A DNA stretch of 64,000 nucleotides from Amaurobius ferox (Eukaryota; Arthropoda; Arachnida; Araneae; Amaurobiidae): assembly GCA_951213105.1 (NCBI GenBank), contig OX578133.1, positions 140,175,313 through 140,239,312 on the forward strand, in the 5' to 3' direction. The translations under genes were made by a program, and so were the position numbers. Shown in pieces: positions 24,151-36,071 of the stretch. Position 1 is the first letter of the stretch. Every line of letters begins with the position of its first letter. Below the pieces are notes generated by a model. The model was given only the letters and a program-made list of their open reading frames with translations. It was not told where the DNA came from and did no database searches.

Positions 24151-24715
24151 TGGCATGCTTAAAAAAAGGAAAGCGGTTGAAGATGAGTTCAATGAATAAG
24201 CTCCAATGAAACTGAACTAAAATGAACGACTCTTGAGATATTAAGGTGTTAAAAACTATTTGGTGACGCTTCTTAAAATTTGGTAGGCAAGTTATTTGTG
24301 GATGACGCTGGTGTTGATTAGATTTTGGTACGATTCGAAAAAAATAAAAGTTTATTTATTTATTTACTTATTTATTTATTTTTTTTTTTGCGAAATGGTC
24401 CGCAAGATTGTCTAAATCTGAATTAAATTACTACGTATGCTTAAAAGATTCGTTACATTCTTGTTTTATACGTCATGTTTAACGATGAAACGAATAAGAC
24501 CAATTCCATTAATCCAGGACAAAACATTTTCGAGCTATTTATGTTCTATTGGAATTTTGAGGGCAACGTTTTAAAATGCATAAAGTTGCCTAATGAAAAA
24601 GAAAACGTATTCGAACTGTAAACTGCAGTCTATTTGATCAATTAAACTCAATAAATTATGAATTTGACTCCGCAAAGAAAGCCATGTGCTACCCACAATA
24701 GATTTTTTTATGATG
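24151..24715 (-). repeat. Family D2-like repeat, diverged, with (TTTA)n
   Basis: Shares 'cgactcttgagatattaagg', 'gattagattttggtacgat', 'gcgaaatggtccgcaagat' and the closing 'aagaaagccatgtgctaccc' with other D2 copies. A TTTA microsatellite lies at 24346-24387. Confidence 0.5.
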
Positions 24716-25388
24716 TTTTCACTCAGATGGCTCAAAACTTTTTTTGCATATAATTAAAAATACCTAAAATATTCAAAAGAAAATCGACTGCTTTTTAAAA
24801 TCTTCATATTCGACAAATATTGAATATATTCAATATTCCAAAAGCCATCCAGCAATTTAATTGATCTCAAAACGTATCGCAATTTTGCTAATCTCTAATA
24901 TAACTATTGGCAATTATCGGCAATTTTGTGTTATCTGAACAATTTGAATGAAACAAAACAATTGTTTCAGGGCTTATCACTGATAGAACGATACTTCTAT
25001 TTATTTCGTCCCTGCATTCGGCAGCATCCAATTTGAATGCATGCTTTCAATATGTACTGAATATTGAGAAATATTTCAATATTTATAATTTCAAATTTAA
25101 TAAAAGTCTTTGAAGATTCGAGAACCCTTTCTGTTGTGGTTAGCTCTCTCATTGGTAAATTCATCTCCGAATTCTTTTGGATATAATCTTATAGCTTTTG
25201 TTAACGTTAATTTAGCATCATACCCTGTAAAAATATGCACTATCCTATAGTGTAAGGAATTCCAACTGCCCCGTAGGAGGATCGAGTTCGTCTGTATTGG
25301 ATTATTTAGATGTTTCTATACACACGGAGGATACTTTAACCTGGAGCTATAGTTTAACGTGGATTCTGAAACACTACGATCATGTATA
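24716..25388. other. Gene-free stretch
   Basis: Nothing recognised apart from runs of variants of 'ttcaatattcaaaa'. Confidence 0.45.
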
Positions 25389-25390
25389 TA

Positions 25391-25701
25391 CACTGTAAAA
25401 CATTCTGCAACCTTTGATCAGTTTTTTCAGCTACTTTGTTGATAGTTTCGGCAAACTGATAAGAAAGGTCACAATTGCAAGCGTTCATGAAAATTTCAGC
25501 TTCATGTCTGAAATATTCAGCTAATTATCGTCTGCCAAAGCATATTTTTGTATATATATATATATATATATCCATGAAAATTTCAGCTTCATGTCTGAAA
25601 TATTCAGCATATAAATACAAACATATATATATATATGCAAAAATAATGCTTTGGCAGACGATAATTAGCTGAATATTTCAAACATGAAGCTGAAATTTTC
25701 A

Positions 25702-25743
<42 letters not shown>

Positions 25744-25794
25744 TTGGCCGACGATAATTAGCTGAATATTTCAGACATGAAGCTGAAATTTTCA

Positions 25795-25840
<46 letters not shown>

Positions 25841-25950
25841 TATATTTATATATATATATATTATCATAACTATCAGGAACCTTGCTGCCCATTACGGACA
25901 GCTGATTCCCCTAAAACTTTCAGTAAGATGCTTGCAAATGTTTTACAGTG
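25391..25950 (+). mobile_element. TA-target MITE, expanded copy of the 11542-11821 family
   Basis: Termini CACTGTAAAACATTCTGCAA and TTGCAAATGTTTTACAGTG with TA on both sides (25389-25390 and 25951-25952). The interior has grown: a ~60 bp block ('atttcagcttcatgtctgaa' plus 'aattatcgtctgcc') occurs four times, two direct and two inverted, separated by TA tracts. The outermost blocks correspond to the single block in the 280 bp copy. Small frames across it are microsatellite shadows. Confidence 0.78.
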
Positions 25951-25952
25951 TA

Positions 25953-28900
25953 TATACCGCGCCTATTCATCTAAAGAAAAAAGTGAACCATTAGGCTACA
26001 TGTGGGTAATAGGAGTTGAAGTTTTCATATTAAATAAATTATTAAAAACGAAAAGAAAAGCGAATGGCAGTTGAAGGTCTTAGATATTGTCCAGCAAGTA
26101 CGAAAACAATGTGTTTGGCTAGAAGGGTATATTATGACTTCTAGCCCTCCTTCCTCTTTGGCTACTCCACTGTTTCTTATACGCAGTGTTCCTGGAAAAT
26201 TCCTTAAGAACCCCAATAACTTTGGAAGGAAAATTTCAGGAGTGTACAAGTTAGGTCTAACTGTAGTAAAGTGACCATTCCCGGTTGATTGTAGCGACTC
26301 TAGTGGATAATTTAAGAAGTAAGGATAACGAACTGACATCAAAGCGAGATAGAAGAAGAATATTAACTACAAAGTGGTAGAACATTGTTTCATGAGCAAA
26401 AATCGACACCAGGAACGAACGAAATGAGTATACGGAAGACAATAAATACCTGCCAAAAGGTCGTATCATCAGGGCCTCTAACACGGTGACACCCGCAATG
26501 TACGTGTGACTATATCTTTTCCCAAATTCAAATGTGCATTGTTCCTGACGGAGGGTATTTTCACCAGTCTGTACTCAAAATTCTTCTGCATATAAGTGTT
26601 GTTCATTTTAGCATTTCTGAATAGAACAGCCATTCATCAATAACCCTATTGTGTCAAATAAATGCTTTCTGTAACAGATTCTACAACTTTATAATTTGTT
26701 TTTTCGTCTGTCTCGCTTTGTAGCCAAAATCGTCATCCTAACTTTTTAAATTCTTCGCCAGTGGTGCTGCAATCTCTTTCACTTGATCAGGCATGGTCAC
26801 TTATAGATAGACCTAACGTGTACCTTCATGGATTTTCCTTACAAAGTTATTAGGATGCTTTAGGTCTTTCCTAGGAAGCTTGTATATCAATTATCTATTA
26901 CAATGAATTTCTAAAAATATTTATCGTATTTATCGCTCTCTTAAATGCGATATACCTTGCTATCCTGTATACTGCAAAGTCTTCAATCAGAAATCGGCAA
27001 GACAATACGTGAAAGGGCGCAACTTGACTGAAGCATCGAGCATTCAACTGTTCTTTTCTATATCACGAGGGTTTGAAGGTAAATTTGCGGCAACACGGCT
27101 CATAAATATTCTCCTCATGAGACGTACAAAGAAGCTTTCCCTCCATGTTTTCATCGCTCAACTGCCTTGGAACGGGAGAGAAAAAAGGCGAGGAACAGGA
27201 TGGTAAAAATAATGTAATGCTCTGGAGTAAAAAAATATATTAAAAGAAAAGCAAAAATCGTCTGGGTTTTTTAAAGAGTGCAGATTGAAGTTGCGATGGT
27301 GCAAGTGGCAAAATGCCATGGCAATATTTATCTTTGCTGCTTCTGAAAAGTGACTGTTTTTACCTGCTTCTGAGGGATGCGTAAAAATGTGTATTTTTAT
27401 ATGTCAGGATGAGGCTGAATTCTGTTTAATGGCTGCGCGATAAAGTAGAACATTAAAGAGGTACTTCACGAAGTGAAATGCTTTATTAACCTCCTAGTGC
27501 GTGTAATTTATGCTTACATTCGTTCGAAAGTGACCTAATTTTTCAATTAAGTTTTTTATATCTGTTTAGAGAGTTTTTGCCCCTTTTTTTGGATCGTTCT
27601 GTTGAAATATTTAATGTGAAAATTCACTTCTTCAGAGGAAGAGCAAATATATATTAATTTATAAATATTATTTGTGCTGCACATTTTGGATCAAAAATGG
27701 AAAAAAAGTCATAAAAATATTAATATATTAACTACTGTCAAATGTGTAAACGTTCTGTAAGCATTTATTATGTATTCGTATAATAATATAAGAAGATGTC
27801 TGTGTTACTGTTTGTGTCTTCTGTAGCGGTAACACGTTCAACTACCGCCATGAAATTTCTTACAAAGGTGCCTTGGCTCCCAAAAGAAAACACCTCATCG
27901 AGATTTTTTTTTTTAATTTAAAGTAGTTTCTTAGTTATTAATTATTGAAGCGCCATTTTGTGTGATTTTTGCACAAATCGGTTCCTTGGTGATCGAAATA
28001 TTATCACTGAAAATCCATTTGAATGCCATCGAAAAGGTCGAAGAATCCTTTTTCAAAAAAGCTTTGAACAGAATCCGCACAATAGAAACGTCAGAGAAAA
28101 CTCACTTGAATCCTTTGCAGCGGACGACTACGCCTTTTGACAAAGTGAATGAATGAATGCAATCAATCCCAGCATTTTTCCAGGTTTCATTTTCTAATCG
28201 GAAATAAATTGACACCATTGTTTAGGATTTGTCACGAGCTTTTGTGTAGATACTTGGAAATTCACTTTTCCACATGGAGAACTGTATCTCTCTATCAAAT
28301 TGAGCAAATCGAGTGAAATTTAATAGGATTACTCCAACGAATAAGCGGTTAGTTAATTTAGCTTGATTACTGAGCTCGAACTAGAGAAGAACGTTTCATT
28401 TTTCAAGCATCTTTTTGCAAAAATCAAAGATTATAAATAAAGTAAATTTTGGAAAATTTGTTTCCAATAAAGTCTTTTATAAGTATATTATTCTTCAGAG
28501 GCGAATGACATAATTTACAGAACAATAATATACGTTTTTCTCGATATACTAACTTTTTATCTAAAATGAAAAAAAAAATCTTGAAATAATTTTACAACAT
28601 TGTTTTAGTCAACACGAGAAGTTCTGTATATGATTCTAAAAATATCTATGATAATAAACAGTTCTGTACTGTCTCTGATATGTTTTTCATTGAGCCGCAC
28701 TTAAAAAAAAATTCTCGATCATATATCAACATAAATTCAAATAAAGTTTTATGAAACATAAATTAATTTCGATCACAATATACTAGTTAATTAATATATT
28801 GTTGGATTAAATATTAATAATAAATGATCAAACTCGACAATCTTGAATACAATATGATTATCCTGTCAAATGGTCCGTGACTGTCTATTTCAATGTGTAT

Positions 28901-29022
28901 TTTCATGGCTAAGATTTCCATTACTGAGCTCTGCGAACCACTCTGATTGTTTGTAGACATACTTAGTGTTATAATAGTATATAATTAGCAAGAAACTAGT
29001 AGCCTAAATAACAAATATACGT
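25953..29022. other. Low-repeat gene-free stretch, ~3.1 kb
   Basis: The longest part of the window without a recognised transposon. It has several frames of 60-105 codons (for example 26025-26342 minus, 27009-27206 plus, 27962-28156 plus). None has a recognisable motif, clear splice sites or clearly raised GC, so none is called. If host regulatory or exon sequence exists in this window, this is a likely place. Confidence 0.4.
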
Positions 29023-29045
29023 ATTTTTGTCGGGTCTGGGTCGTA

Positions 29046-29222
29046 ATCCCGACAGCCGAAATCCCGACAAGCCAGAATCCCGACAGCCGAAATCCCGACA
29101 TGCCAAAATCCCGACAGGGTCGAAATCCCGACAAGTCAAAATCCCGACAAGGTCGAAATCCCGACAAGCCAAAATCCCGACAAGGTCGAAATCCCGACAA
29201 GCCAAAATCCCGACAGCCGAAA
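29046..29222 (+). repeat. Minisatellite in the left arm
   Basis: About eleven units of 14-17 bp, each containing ATCCCGACA, alternating spacer words AGCCGAA, AGCCAAA and AGGTCGAA. The mirror array is at 29767-29912 with fewer units. Confidence 0.9.
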
Positions 29223-29766
29223 CCCACTCTTGCACAGACTAATACAACACTAAGGCGGTCATCGCAGTGACGTCACAAGGGTTAGAATTTACTAATCAGC
29301 ACTCCCCCCCCCCCCACGCACATGCACTGGACTCACGCTCCCTCTTGTCTCCATCCGCTTGCTACAACAATGGCCATATACTATTTGAATATGCTATTTA
29401 AACGTATGCAGAATGTGTAAGTGTTTTTTTTTCTTTTTTAATAAAATGAATTTCCTAAATCTTATACCGACCTGTTATATCATTTTAATCTTTGTCATTT
29501 CAATTTGCCAAAATTTATTTCAGTAATGGCATAATTGTTATGATTTAGTGATTAAAACTATTAATTTGTAAAATGTAGAGATGTAAAAACGCCGATAATT
29601 TTGATCAAGCTATACATATAGGCGTAGAGAGCCATGTGCGTGGGCCCAGCGTGAGTCCAGCGCATGTGCGTGGGGGGGGGGGGGGAGTGCTGATTAGTAA
29701 ATTCTAACCCTAGTGACATCACTGTGATGACCGCCTTAGTGTTGTATTAGTCTGTGCAAGAGTGGG

Positions 29767-29912
29767 TTTCGGCTGTCGGGATTTTGGCTTGTCGGGATTT
29801 CGACCTTGTCGGGATTTTGACTTGTCGGGATTTCGACCCTGTCGGGATTCTGGCTTGTCGGGATTTCGGCTGTCGGGATTCTGGCTTGTCGGGATTTCGG
29901 CTGTCGGGATTA
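29767..29912 (-). repeat. Minisatellite in the right arm
   Basis: Inverted counterpart of 29046-29222 with about nine TGTCGGGAT units. The unequal number of units shows that the arms have changed independently by slippage or unequal exchange. Confidence 0.9.
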
Positions 29913-29933
29913 TGTCCGGAACCGATTTTTGTC

Positions 29934-30325
29934 ACATGGCATTGTATCGCGATCGTACAGATTCAAAGTGCACGGTGTAATAATGTCATTTAGATTATAG
30001 TGGCGTTCCCTGGATCAGAAATGTCCAACAGGTGGCACGTGAGTCCGTTTTAAATAAAATATTTTAAAGAAATTAACTTATGTGCAAATTTACTTCAAAA
30101 ATGAACAAACTTTGGTACATTTAAGAAAACACTTGACTCGAGTAAAAAATACATTTGACACTAGTAAACACTTGACACTAGTAAAAGATGACATATTATT
30201 AGTCATACTATTTTAAACAGCCAGTGGGAAATTTCAACAGGGAAATATGGGTTGCAGAAACTTTGACAAGAAGTTTGACTAAATGGTCTTTAAAATTTGG
30301 ACCGAGCTGTACTAGAATATAATTT
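29934..30325. other. Gene-free spacer
   Basis: Contains a small direct repeat 'acttgacactagtaaa' (about 30130-30190) and nothing else recognised. Confidence 0.5.
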
Positions 30326-30371
30326 TTAACACTTTACAACAAAGTTGAAAAGTGTTTATGACTTTGTTCAT

Positions 30372-30413
<42 letters not shown>

Positions 30414-31640
30414 CGTTAGCGCGATAACTGCCGTAAAAATGACTTAATCAAAATGAAATTTTAGTATGTTGTTCAGACGGTATGTAGGACCTATGGGAAT
30501 ATAAATGAATAATATCACCCAATTAGTTTTGGATTGAACCAGGGTTGAAAAAATGAAATACATTGAGCCCTATGGGACCTAATTTTTCAAACATTTTTTA
30601 AGCGGATTTAAAATTCACAAATTGCTTCGAAAATTTTAGGTAATAGTCAAATTGTTCCATAAAATATATAAAAAAAAAATCAGCGAAATATATTCAGTAG
30701 TTTTTTAAATAAAAATTAAAATAATAATTACACATCTTATATGAAACGATCACGTGACCATGATATGAAACGATCACATGACCCACTTCAAAATGATATA
30801 TGGCATCCATCTTGTTTCAAAATCGTGATTTTTTAAAGTTCTTTTTAATTCATATTGAGTGTTGTATCCGTCCTAAAACTACTTTATTTTTACTTAAATT
30901 CTGTGCATCTACATACTAAAACAACACAATGACAATATATTTGAGTTTAAATTCTCATTCAAATTTGATTATTTCTACAACTAAGCCTATTTTTCACCTA
31001 TGTAAAATGTAAACAGCAAAATATGTAGAATGAGTTGTATTAGAATTACCGTATTTCTTTAACACAAAATAATTCAGTCCATGGAGTCTGCATGGCTGAT
31101 ATGAATGAAATATTAATTGATTTTATAAACAGAAGGACGATTTTTTTCGATGAAGTTTTAAGCATAAAGTTTATGAATTGTAGCTCCATGGTCTTAATTT
31201 TTAAATAAAATAAATTATTATAGTATTGTGATGAATGAAATGGAGAAAGTTATGAATGAAATCCTGCTTTTATAGAGAGATCCAGGCGTGTTATTTTTTC
31301 TATGACGTCATTTGAATTTATTTCAGTTGTTTTCGATGAAGTTTTCAAATATAATAAATTATCGTAGTATTATGATAGTTTTAAAAATATTACCGTGGAA
31401 TGTATTGCATTTTAGAGATACTTAAACCAGGCAATTTATATTTCAATGCCGTCATTTGAATGAAGTTCATTTTTTTAATGAAGGTTTAAGTTTTCAAATA
31501 TAATAAATCAATGTAGTATTGTGATAAGTTTTAAAATATTACCGAGGAATGTATTGCATTTTCGACTTTTTTAAATAAAATTGCATTGAAGTTGGAAAGT
31601 GTTTCATAATCAATTCTTTAAGCATGATTGATCTTTCTTG
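30326..31640 (+). mobile_element. Family C element, full length
   Basis: Complete copy from TTAACACTTTACAACA to 'gattgatctttcttg', 1315 bp. The terminal stem AACACTTT...AAAAGTGTT, a (GTCT)n array at 30373-30413, the CACGTG site near 30750, and the ~100 bp subrepeats are all present. Very similar to 3547-4865. The D1 or D2 context found around other copies is absent here. Confidence 0.62.
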
Positions 31641-31711
31641 TTAATTCTTTGCGTTAGTATATAACTGCATAAATTGCAGAATCAACTTCGACAATAAGAG
31701 CTTGCAATTTC

Positions 31712-31782
31712 GTCCCAGTAGCTCAGCGGTAGAGCCTCGGTTGGCCAGATCAGTGATCCGGGGTTCGATTCCCGGTTGGGGC
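31712..31782 (+). tRNA. tRNA-like unit 1 (repeat-borne, not called functional)
   Basis: A box TAGCTCAGCGG and B box GGTTCGATTCC at normal spacing. The acceptor halves GTCCCAG and GTTGGGG(C) pair only with several G-U. No clear anticodon arm can be drawn. It probably gives an RNA polymerase III promoter to the repeat. Confidence 0.45.
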
Positions 31783-32092
31783 AGCAAGGTTCTTTACAAT
31801 AGCGCCCGTACAAATCAACCCTGTAAGTTAGAGCAAAGATGTCAAAGGTCTGAAAGTGATCCTAGTACGAGAAGTACGGTTTCAGTTGACTCTGGAAGAT
31901 TGAGCGCCGATTTCAAATTGAAAGGATAACGTCCACGCAGGATACTAACCTGGGTAAAAATATTAGTAGCAGGAGGATATCCTGAGGTAAAAACACCAGG
32001 AGGTAGTCAGTCATATTGTAAGTTGCCCGCCAATCTGACATTAGAGGATGGAGAATGCAGAGTCCACTTCGACGATATGAGCTTGCACTTTC

Positions 32093-32162
32093 GTCCCAGT
32101 AGCTCAATGGTAGAGCGTTGGCTGCTCGTTCGGCGTTCCGGGATTCGATTCCCGGTTGGGCA
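32093..32162 (+). tRNA. tRNA-like unit 2 (repeat-borne, not called functional)
   Basis: A box TAGCTCAATGG and B box GGATTCGATTCC. Same acceptor halves as unit 1 with one base fewer at the 3' side. The anticodon region differs from unit 1, so the two copies have diverged or derive from different source copies. Confidence 0.45.
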
Positions 32163-32175
32163 GCCAGGATCTTTA

Positions 32176-32562
32176 CAAAGTGTAATTCTTTTATTTTTCA
32201 TTATTTGCTTAAAATATTCTATTCTTCGTGCAAACATAATAGTTTATTTTTCATGTAAGTAAAATCTTCAATGTATAAGTTTGTAAGTAAGTGCTTTTAT
32301 TTTTCATGTAAGTTCTTATATAAAAACATTTTAATGAAATTATATTTATAAAAAATTCTGTAAAACAATTATATTTATGTATTAGTCTATAAAAAAATAA
32401 TTCCCCGCTTTCAAGACTATTACCGCATGAAAATTTCCTTTTTACTCTATAAAATTAGTGCTACAACACAATTTGAGATTTACTAGCATCAGGCAATTAT
32501 AAAAAATAATTAAAATTTAAAATTACTTCCTACAAAATTAGCATTCAAGGTATCCTCTAATA
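32176..32562. other. Gene-free AT-rich spacer
   Basis: Contains a direct repeat 'tttatttttcatgtaagt' (32246 and 32297) and a (TCTA)n tract at its end (about 32562-32590) that merges with the next Helitron's start. Confidence 0.5.
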
Positions 32563-34248
32563 TCTATCTATCTATCTATATATCTATCTATTGCCAAGTG
32601 TCCGTCTGTCTATCTGTCTGTCTGTCTGTCCGTCTGTCTGTCCGTCTGTCTGTCTGTCCGTCTATCTGTCTGTCACGCTTTTTTAGGCACTTCCCGAATA
32701 GATAGAAACTTGCAATTTGGTACACGGTTCGATCGTTCGATAAAACCCCCTGGAAAAATCGAATTTTTCGAAAACGTTCTCTAGAGGGGGGTGCTCCACA
32801 CCAAAACGTTCGAAAAGTGAAATGTAAGGAAAGCATGCTTTGCGATGAGATAGAGACTTCAAATTTGTTGTATGGGTAAATCGTTCGAAAGGAAGAAAGT
32901 GTGAAATTTCAGATTTCCAATATTTTCTACTTAAGGGGTTGCCGCACACCAAAATGTTCGATTTACCGAATAAATGAGATACGGCTCCTTTAAAATTTGA
33001 TAGAGGCTTGAAATTTGGTATATGGGCTAATCATTTGACGAAAACACCCAAGACGAATATAGTTTTTCAAAAATGTTCGTTCAAGGGTGTGCTCTAGAGT
33101 AAAACGTTCGAAAAGTGAATTGATAAAAAACCATGCTTCGGAATGGGATAGAGATATCAAATTTGGTGTAAGGGTAGATAGTTTAAAAGGAAGAAAGTGT
33201 ACAATTTCAGTTTACCAATATTTTCTACTTTATTGGGTGCCGCACACCAGAATGTTCGATTTTCGGAATAAAGGAGAAACGCGAACGTGAAACGTGATAG
33301 AGGCTTGATATTTGGTATATGGGCGAATCATCTGATAGAAATCACAAAAAGAATAGAGTGTTTCAAAAATGTATAGTTAAGGAGGTGGGTACTCCACACA
33401 AAAGCATTCGAAAGATGAAATGCTAGAAAAGCATGCTTCACGATGAGATAGAGACTTCAAATTTGGTGTACGGGTAAAAAGTTGGAAAGGAAGAAAGTGT
33501 GCAATTTTAGTTTTCCAACATTTGCTATTGTAGGGGGTGCCGCTCACTAAAATGTTTGATTTGCCGAACAAATGCAAAACGCCTCCTTTACAATGTGATA
33601 GAGGTTTGAAATTTAGTATATGGGCTAACCATTTGACAAAAAAACCAAACATGAATACAGTTTGACAAAAATGTACATTAACGGGCTGCTACACAGAAAA
33701 ACGTTCGAAAGGTGAAGTGATAGAAAAACATGCTTCTCGATAGGATAGAGACACCAAATTTGGTATACGAGTAGATAGTTTGAAGGGAAGAAAGCGTGAA
33801 ATTTCAGATTTCCAATATTTGCTACTTTAATGGGTGCCGCACACTAATATGTTCGATTTTCCGAATAAATGAGGCACGCTGCCTTTTAAATGTGATAGAG
33901 GCTTGATATTTGGTATATGAGCCAATCATCTGATAAAAAACCCAAGACAACGAGAGTTTTTCAAAAATGTTCATTTATGGGTGTGTTTCACAGAAACAAA
34001 TTCCAAAGGAGAAATAATAATATAGTGGTGCCTCGAGATGAGATAAACTTTAATGTGGTGTACTTGTAAATAATTCGAAAGGAAGAAATGGGCAACTTTA
34101 GTTTCCCAATATTTTCTTCTTTAGGGGGTTTTGCACACCAAACTATTCGATTTGTCGAATAATTGTGAAACGCGAATTATTAAAAAATGTACATTATTCA
34201 GGGGTTGCTTATTTCAAGACCGTTGATTTTCAACGGGTATTCGGCTAG
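32563..34248 (+). mobile_element. Helitron, family B, first of a head-to-tail pair
   Basis: The start is placed at TC after A (32562), though the (TCTA)n tract makes it uncertain by some tens of bases. It continues with 'ccaagtgtccgtctgtct', a GTCT/GTCC array (32600-32668) and 'ggcacttcccgaatagat'. The 3' end is the hairpin CCGTTGATTTTCAACGG followed by GTATTCGGCTAG, ending at 34248. CTAG is a valid CTRR end. Between the ends lie five ~300 bp units, each a pair of ~150 bp monomers. No Rep or helicase frame; the small frames are shadows. Confidence 0.8.
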
Positions 34249-36071
34249 TCTATATATACTAATTACCAAGTGTCCGTCTGTCTGTCTGTCTGTCACGCTT
34301 TTTTTAGGCACTTCCCGAATAGATAGAGACTTGCAATTTGGTACACAGCTCGATAGTTCGATAAAACCCCCTGAAAAAATCGAATTTTTCGTAAACGTTC
34401 TCTAGAGGGGGGGGGGGGGGTGTTCTACACCAAAACGTTCGAAAAGTGAAATGATAGGAAAGCATACTTTGCCATAAGATAGAGACTTCAAATTTGGTGT
34501 ATGGGTAAATCGTTGGAAAGGAAGAAAGGGTGCAATTTCAGATTTCCAATATTTTCTACTTAACGGGGTGCTGCACACCAAAATATTCGATTTACCGAAT
34601 AAATGAGAAATGGCTCCTTTAAAATTCGATAGAGGCTTGAAATTAGGTATATGGACTAATCATTTGATGAAAACACGCAAGACGAATGTATTTTTTCAAA
34701 AATGTTCTTTCAAGGGGGTACTCCAGAGGAAAACGTTCGAAAGGTGAATTGATAAGGAAACATACTTCGGGATGAGATAGAAATTTGAAATTTGGTGCAC
34801 TGGTAGATAGTTTGGAAGGAAGAAAGTGTACAATTTCAGTTTTCCAATATTTTCCACTTTAGGGGGTTGTTGTTGTTGTTGCTGTTGTTGAGACTCAGAC
34901 CGTCCGACCTACCAGAAAGGTGTAAGGTAACTGTTCGAACGGCCGGGAAGTGCCACCCAATTTAGACCGGAACCCAGTGGGGGAGGCATCCACAGGGACA
35001 GTACTCTCCTGCCCCTACCACCAACCTCTCGGAAGGACTACTTTAAGGGGTGTCGCACACAAAAATGTTCGATTTTCGGAATGAAGTAGAAACACCCCTT
35101 TTAGAACATGATACAGGCTTGATATTTGGTATATAGGCGAATCATTTAATTGAAAACCCAAGAAGAATGGAGTTTTTCAAATATGTATATTTAAGGGGGG
35201 GGGGATACTCCACAGAAAAACATTCGAAAGGTGAAATGATAAAAAAAGCATGCTTCGTGATGAGATAGAGACTTCGAATTTGGTATATATATAGATAGTT
35301 AGAAAGGAAGAAAGTGTGCAATTTCAGTTTTCCAACATTTGCTATTATAGGGGGTACCGCACACTAAAATGTTCGATTTGACGAACAAATGAAAAACGCC
35401 TCCTTCACAATGTGATAGAGGCTTGAAATTTAGTATATGGGGTAATCATTTGATAAAAAAACCCTACGAATATTACGGTTTTTCAAAAATGATCATTTAA
35501 GGGAGTGCAACACAGAAAAACGTTCGAAATATGAAGCGATAGAAAAACATGCTTCACGATAGGATAAAGACATCAAATTTGGTGTACTGGTAGATAGTTT
35601 GAAAAGAAGAAAGTGTGCAATTTTAGATTTCCAATATTTGCAACTTTAGGGGGTGCCGAACACCAATATGCTTGATTTTCGGAATAAATGAGACACGCTT
35701 CCTTTAAATATGATAGAGGCTTGATATTTGGTATATGGGCCAATCATCTGATAAGAAACTCAAGGCGAACGGAGTTTTTCAAAAATGTACATTTATGGAT
35801 GTACATTTTACCACAGTAAAACGTTCGAAAGGGGAGATGATAAAATAGTATGCTTCGGGATGTGGTAGAGACTTTAATTTGGTGTACTGGTAGATAGCTC
35901 GAAAGGAAGATGTACGCAATTTGAAATTTACAATATTTTCTTCTTTAGAGGGTTTCGCACACTAAAATATTCGATTTGTCGAATAAATGTGAAACGCGGA
36001 TTATTAAAAAATGACAATATTCTGTGGTTGCTTATTGCTAGACCGTTGATTTTCAACGGGTATTCGGCTAG
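34249..36071 (+). mobile_element. Helitron, family B, second of a head-to-tail pair
   Basis: The TC of TCTATATATACTAATTACC directly abuts the CTAG of the first copy with no base between. The 3' end repeats the hairpin CCGTTGATTTTCAACGG and ends CTAG at 36071, followed by host T. It has the same five ~300 bp internal units as its neighbour, plus a SINE inserted at 34867-35039 in the second unit and a G run of about 13 at 34406-34419. It carries no coding capacity. Confidence 0.85.
34867..35039 (-). mobile_element. SINE, 5'-truncated, inside a Helitron
   Basis: On the minus strand it ends in (CAA)n (plus-strand TTG repeats at 34867-34890) after 'ctgagtctcaac'. ACTTTAGGGGG (34856-34866) and ACTTTAAGGGG (35040-35050) flank it as an 11 bp target duplication with one difference. 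The tRNA-derived head present at 44186-44453 is missing. Removing the insert restores the Helitron repeat unit, so it is younger than the Helitron. Confidence 0.8.

Larger units (their letters stand above)
29032..29924. mobile_element. Fold-back element, Mutator-like, 893 bp
   Basis: Two inverted arms (29032-29340 and about 29620-29924), each made of ~15 bp repeats of 'cccgacaagccaaaat'/'cccgacagccgaaat' followed by a shared unique part ('cagactaatacaacactaag', a C/G homopolymer, 'gcgtgagtccag'). The word ATTTTTGTC flanks it at 29023-29031 and 29925-29933. A 9 bp duplication with long inverted repeats is typical of Mutator-like elements; tandem repeats within the arms are typical of fold-back elements. 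The ~280 bp centre has no coding frame. Frames across the arms are repeat shadows. Confidence 0.68.
31641..32175 (+). mobile_element. Dimeric tRNA-derived repeat (381 bp period)
   Basis: Two tRNA-like units (31712-31782 and 32093-32162) start 381 bp apart with a body between them. Each is preceded by 'gagcttgca-tttcgtcccag' and followed by 'cagc-agg-tctttacaa'. The body matches the minus-strand repeat at 12411-12700. The arrangement is therefore unit-body-unit, either a head-to-tail dimer or a tandem repeat with a tRNA-like segment in each period. Confidence 0.68.

Noticed and set aside
27962..28156. 64-codon frame with charged residues in the low-repeat region
   Set aside because: An overlapping frame of similar length is equally open, composition is not raised in GC, and no motif or splice signal supports it.
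29046..29912. CRISPR-like regular repeats
   Set aside because: Units are about 15 bp with no unique spacers, the arrays are mirror images, and the context is eukaryotic transposon DNA.
31712..32162. Two functional tRNA genes
   Set aside because: Acceptor stems need several wobbles, no clear anticodon arm forms, and both units sit in a repeat also found at 12324.
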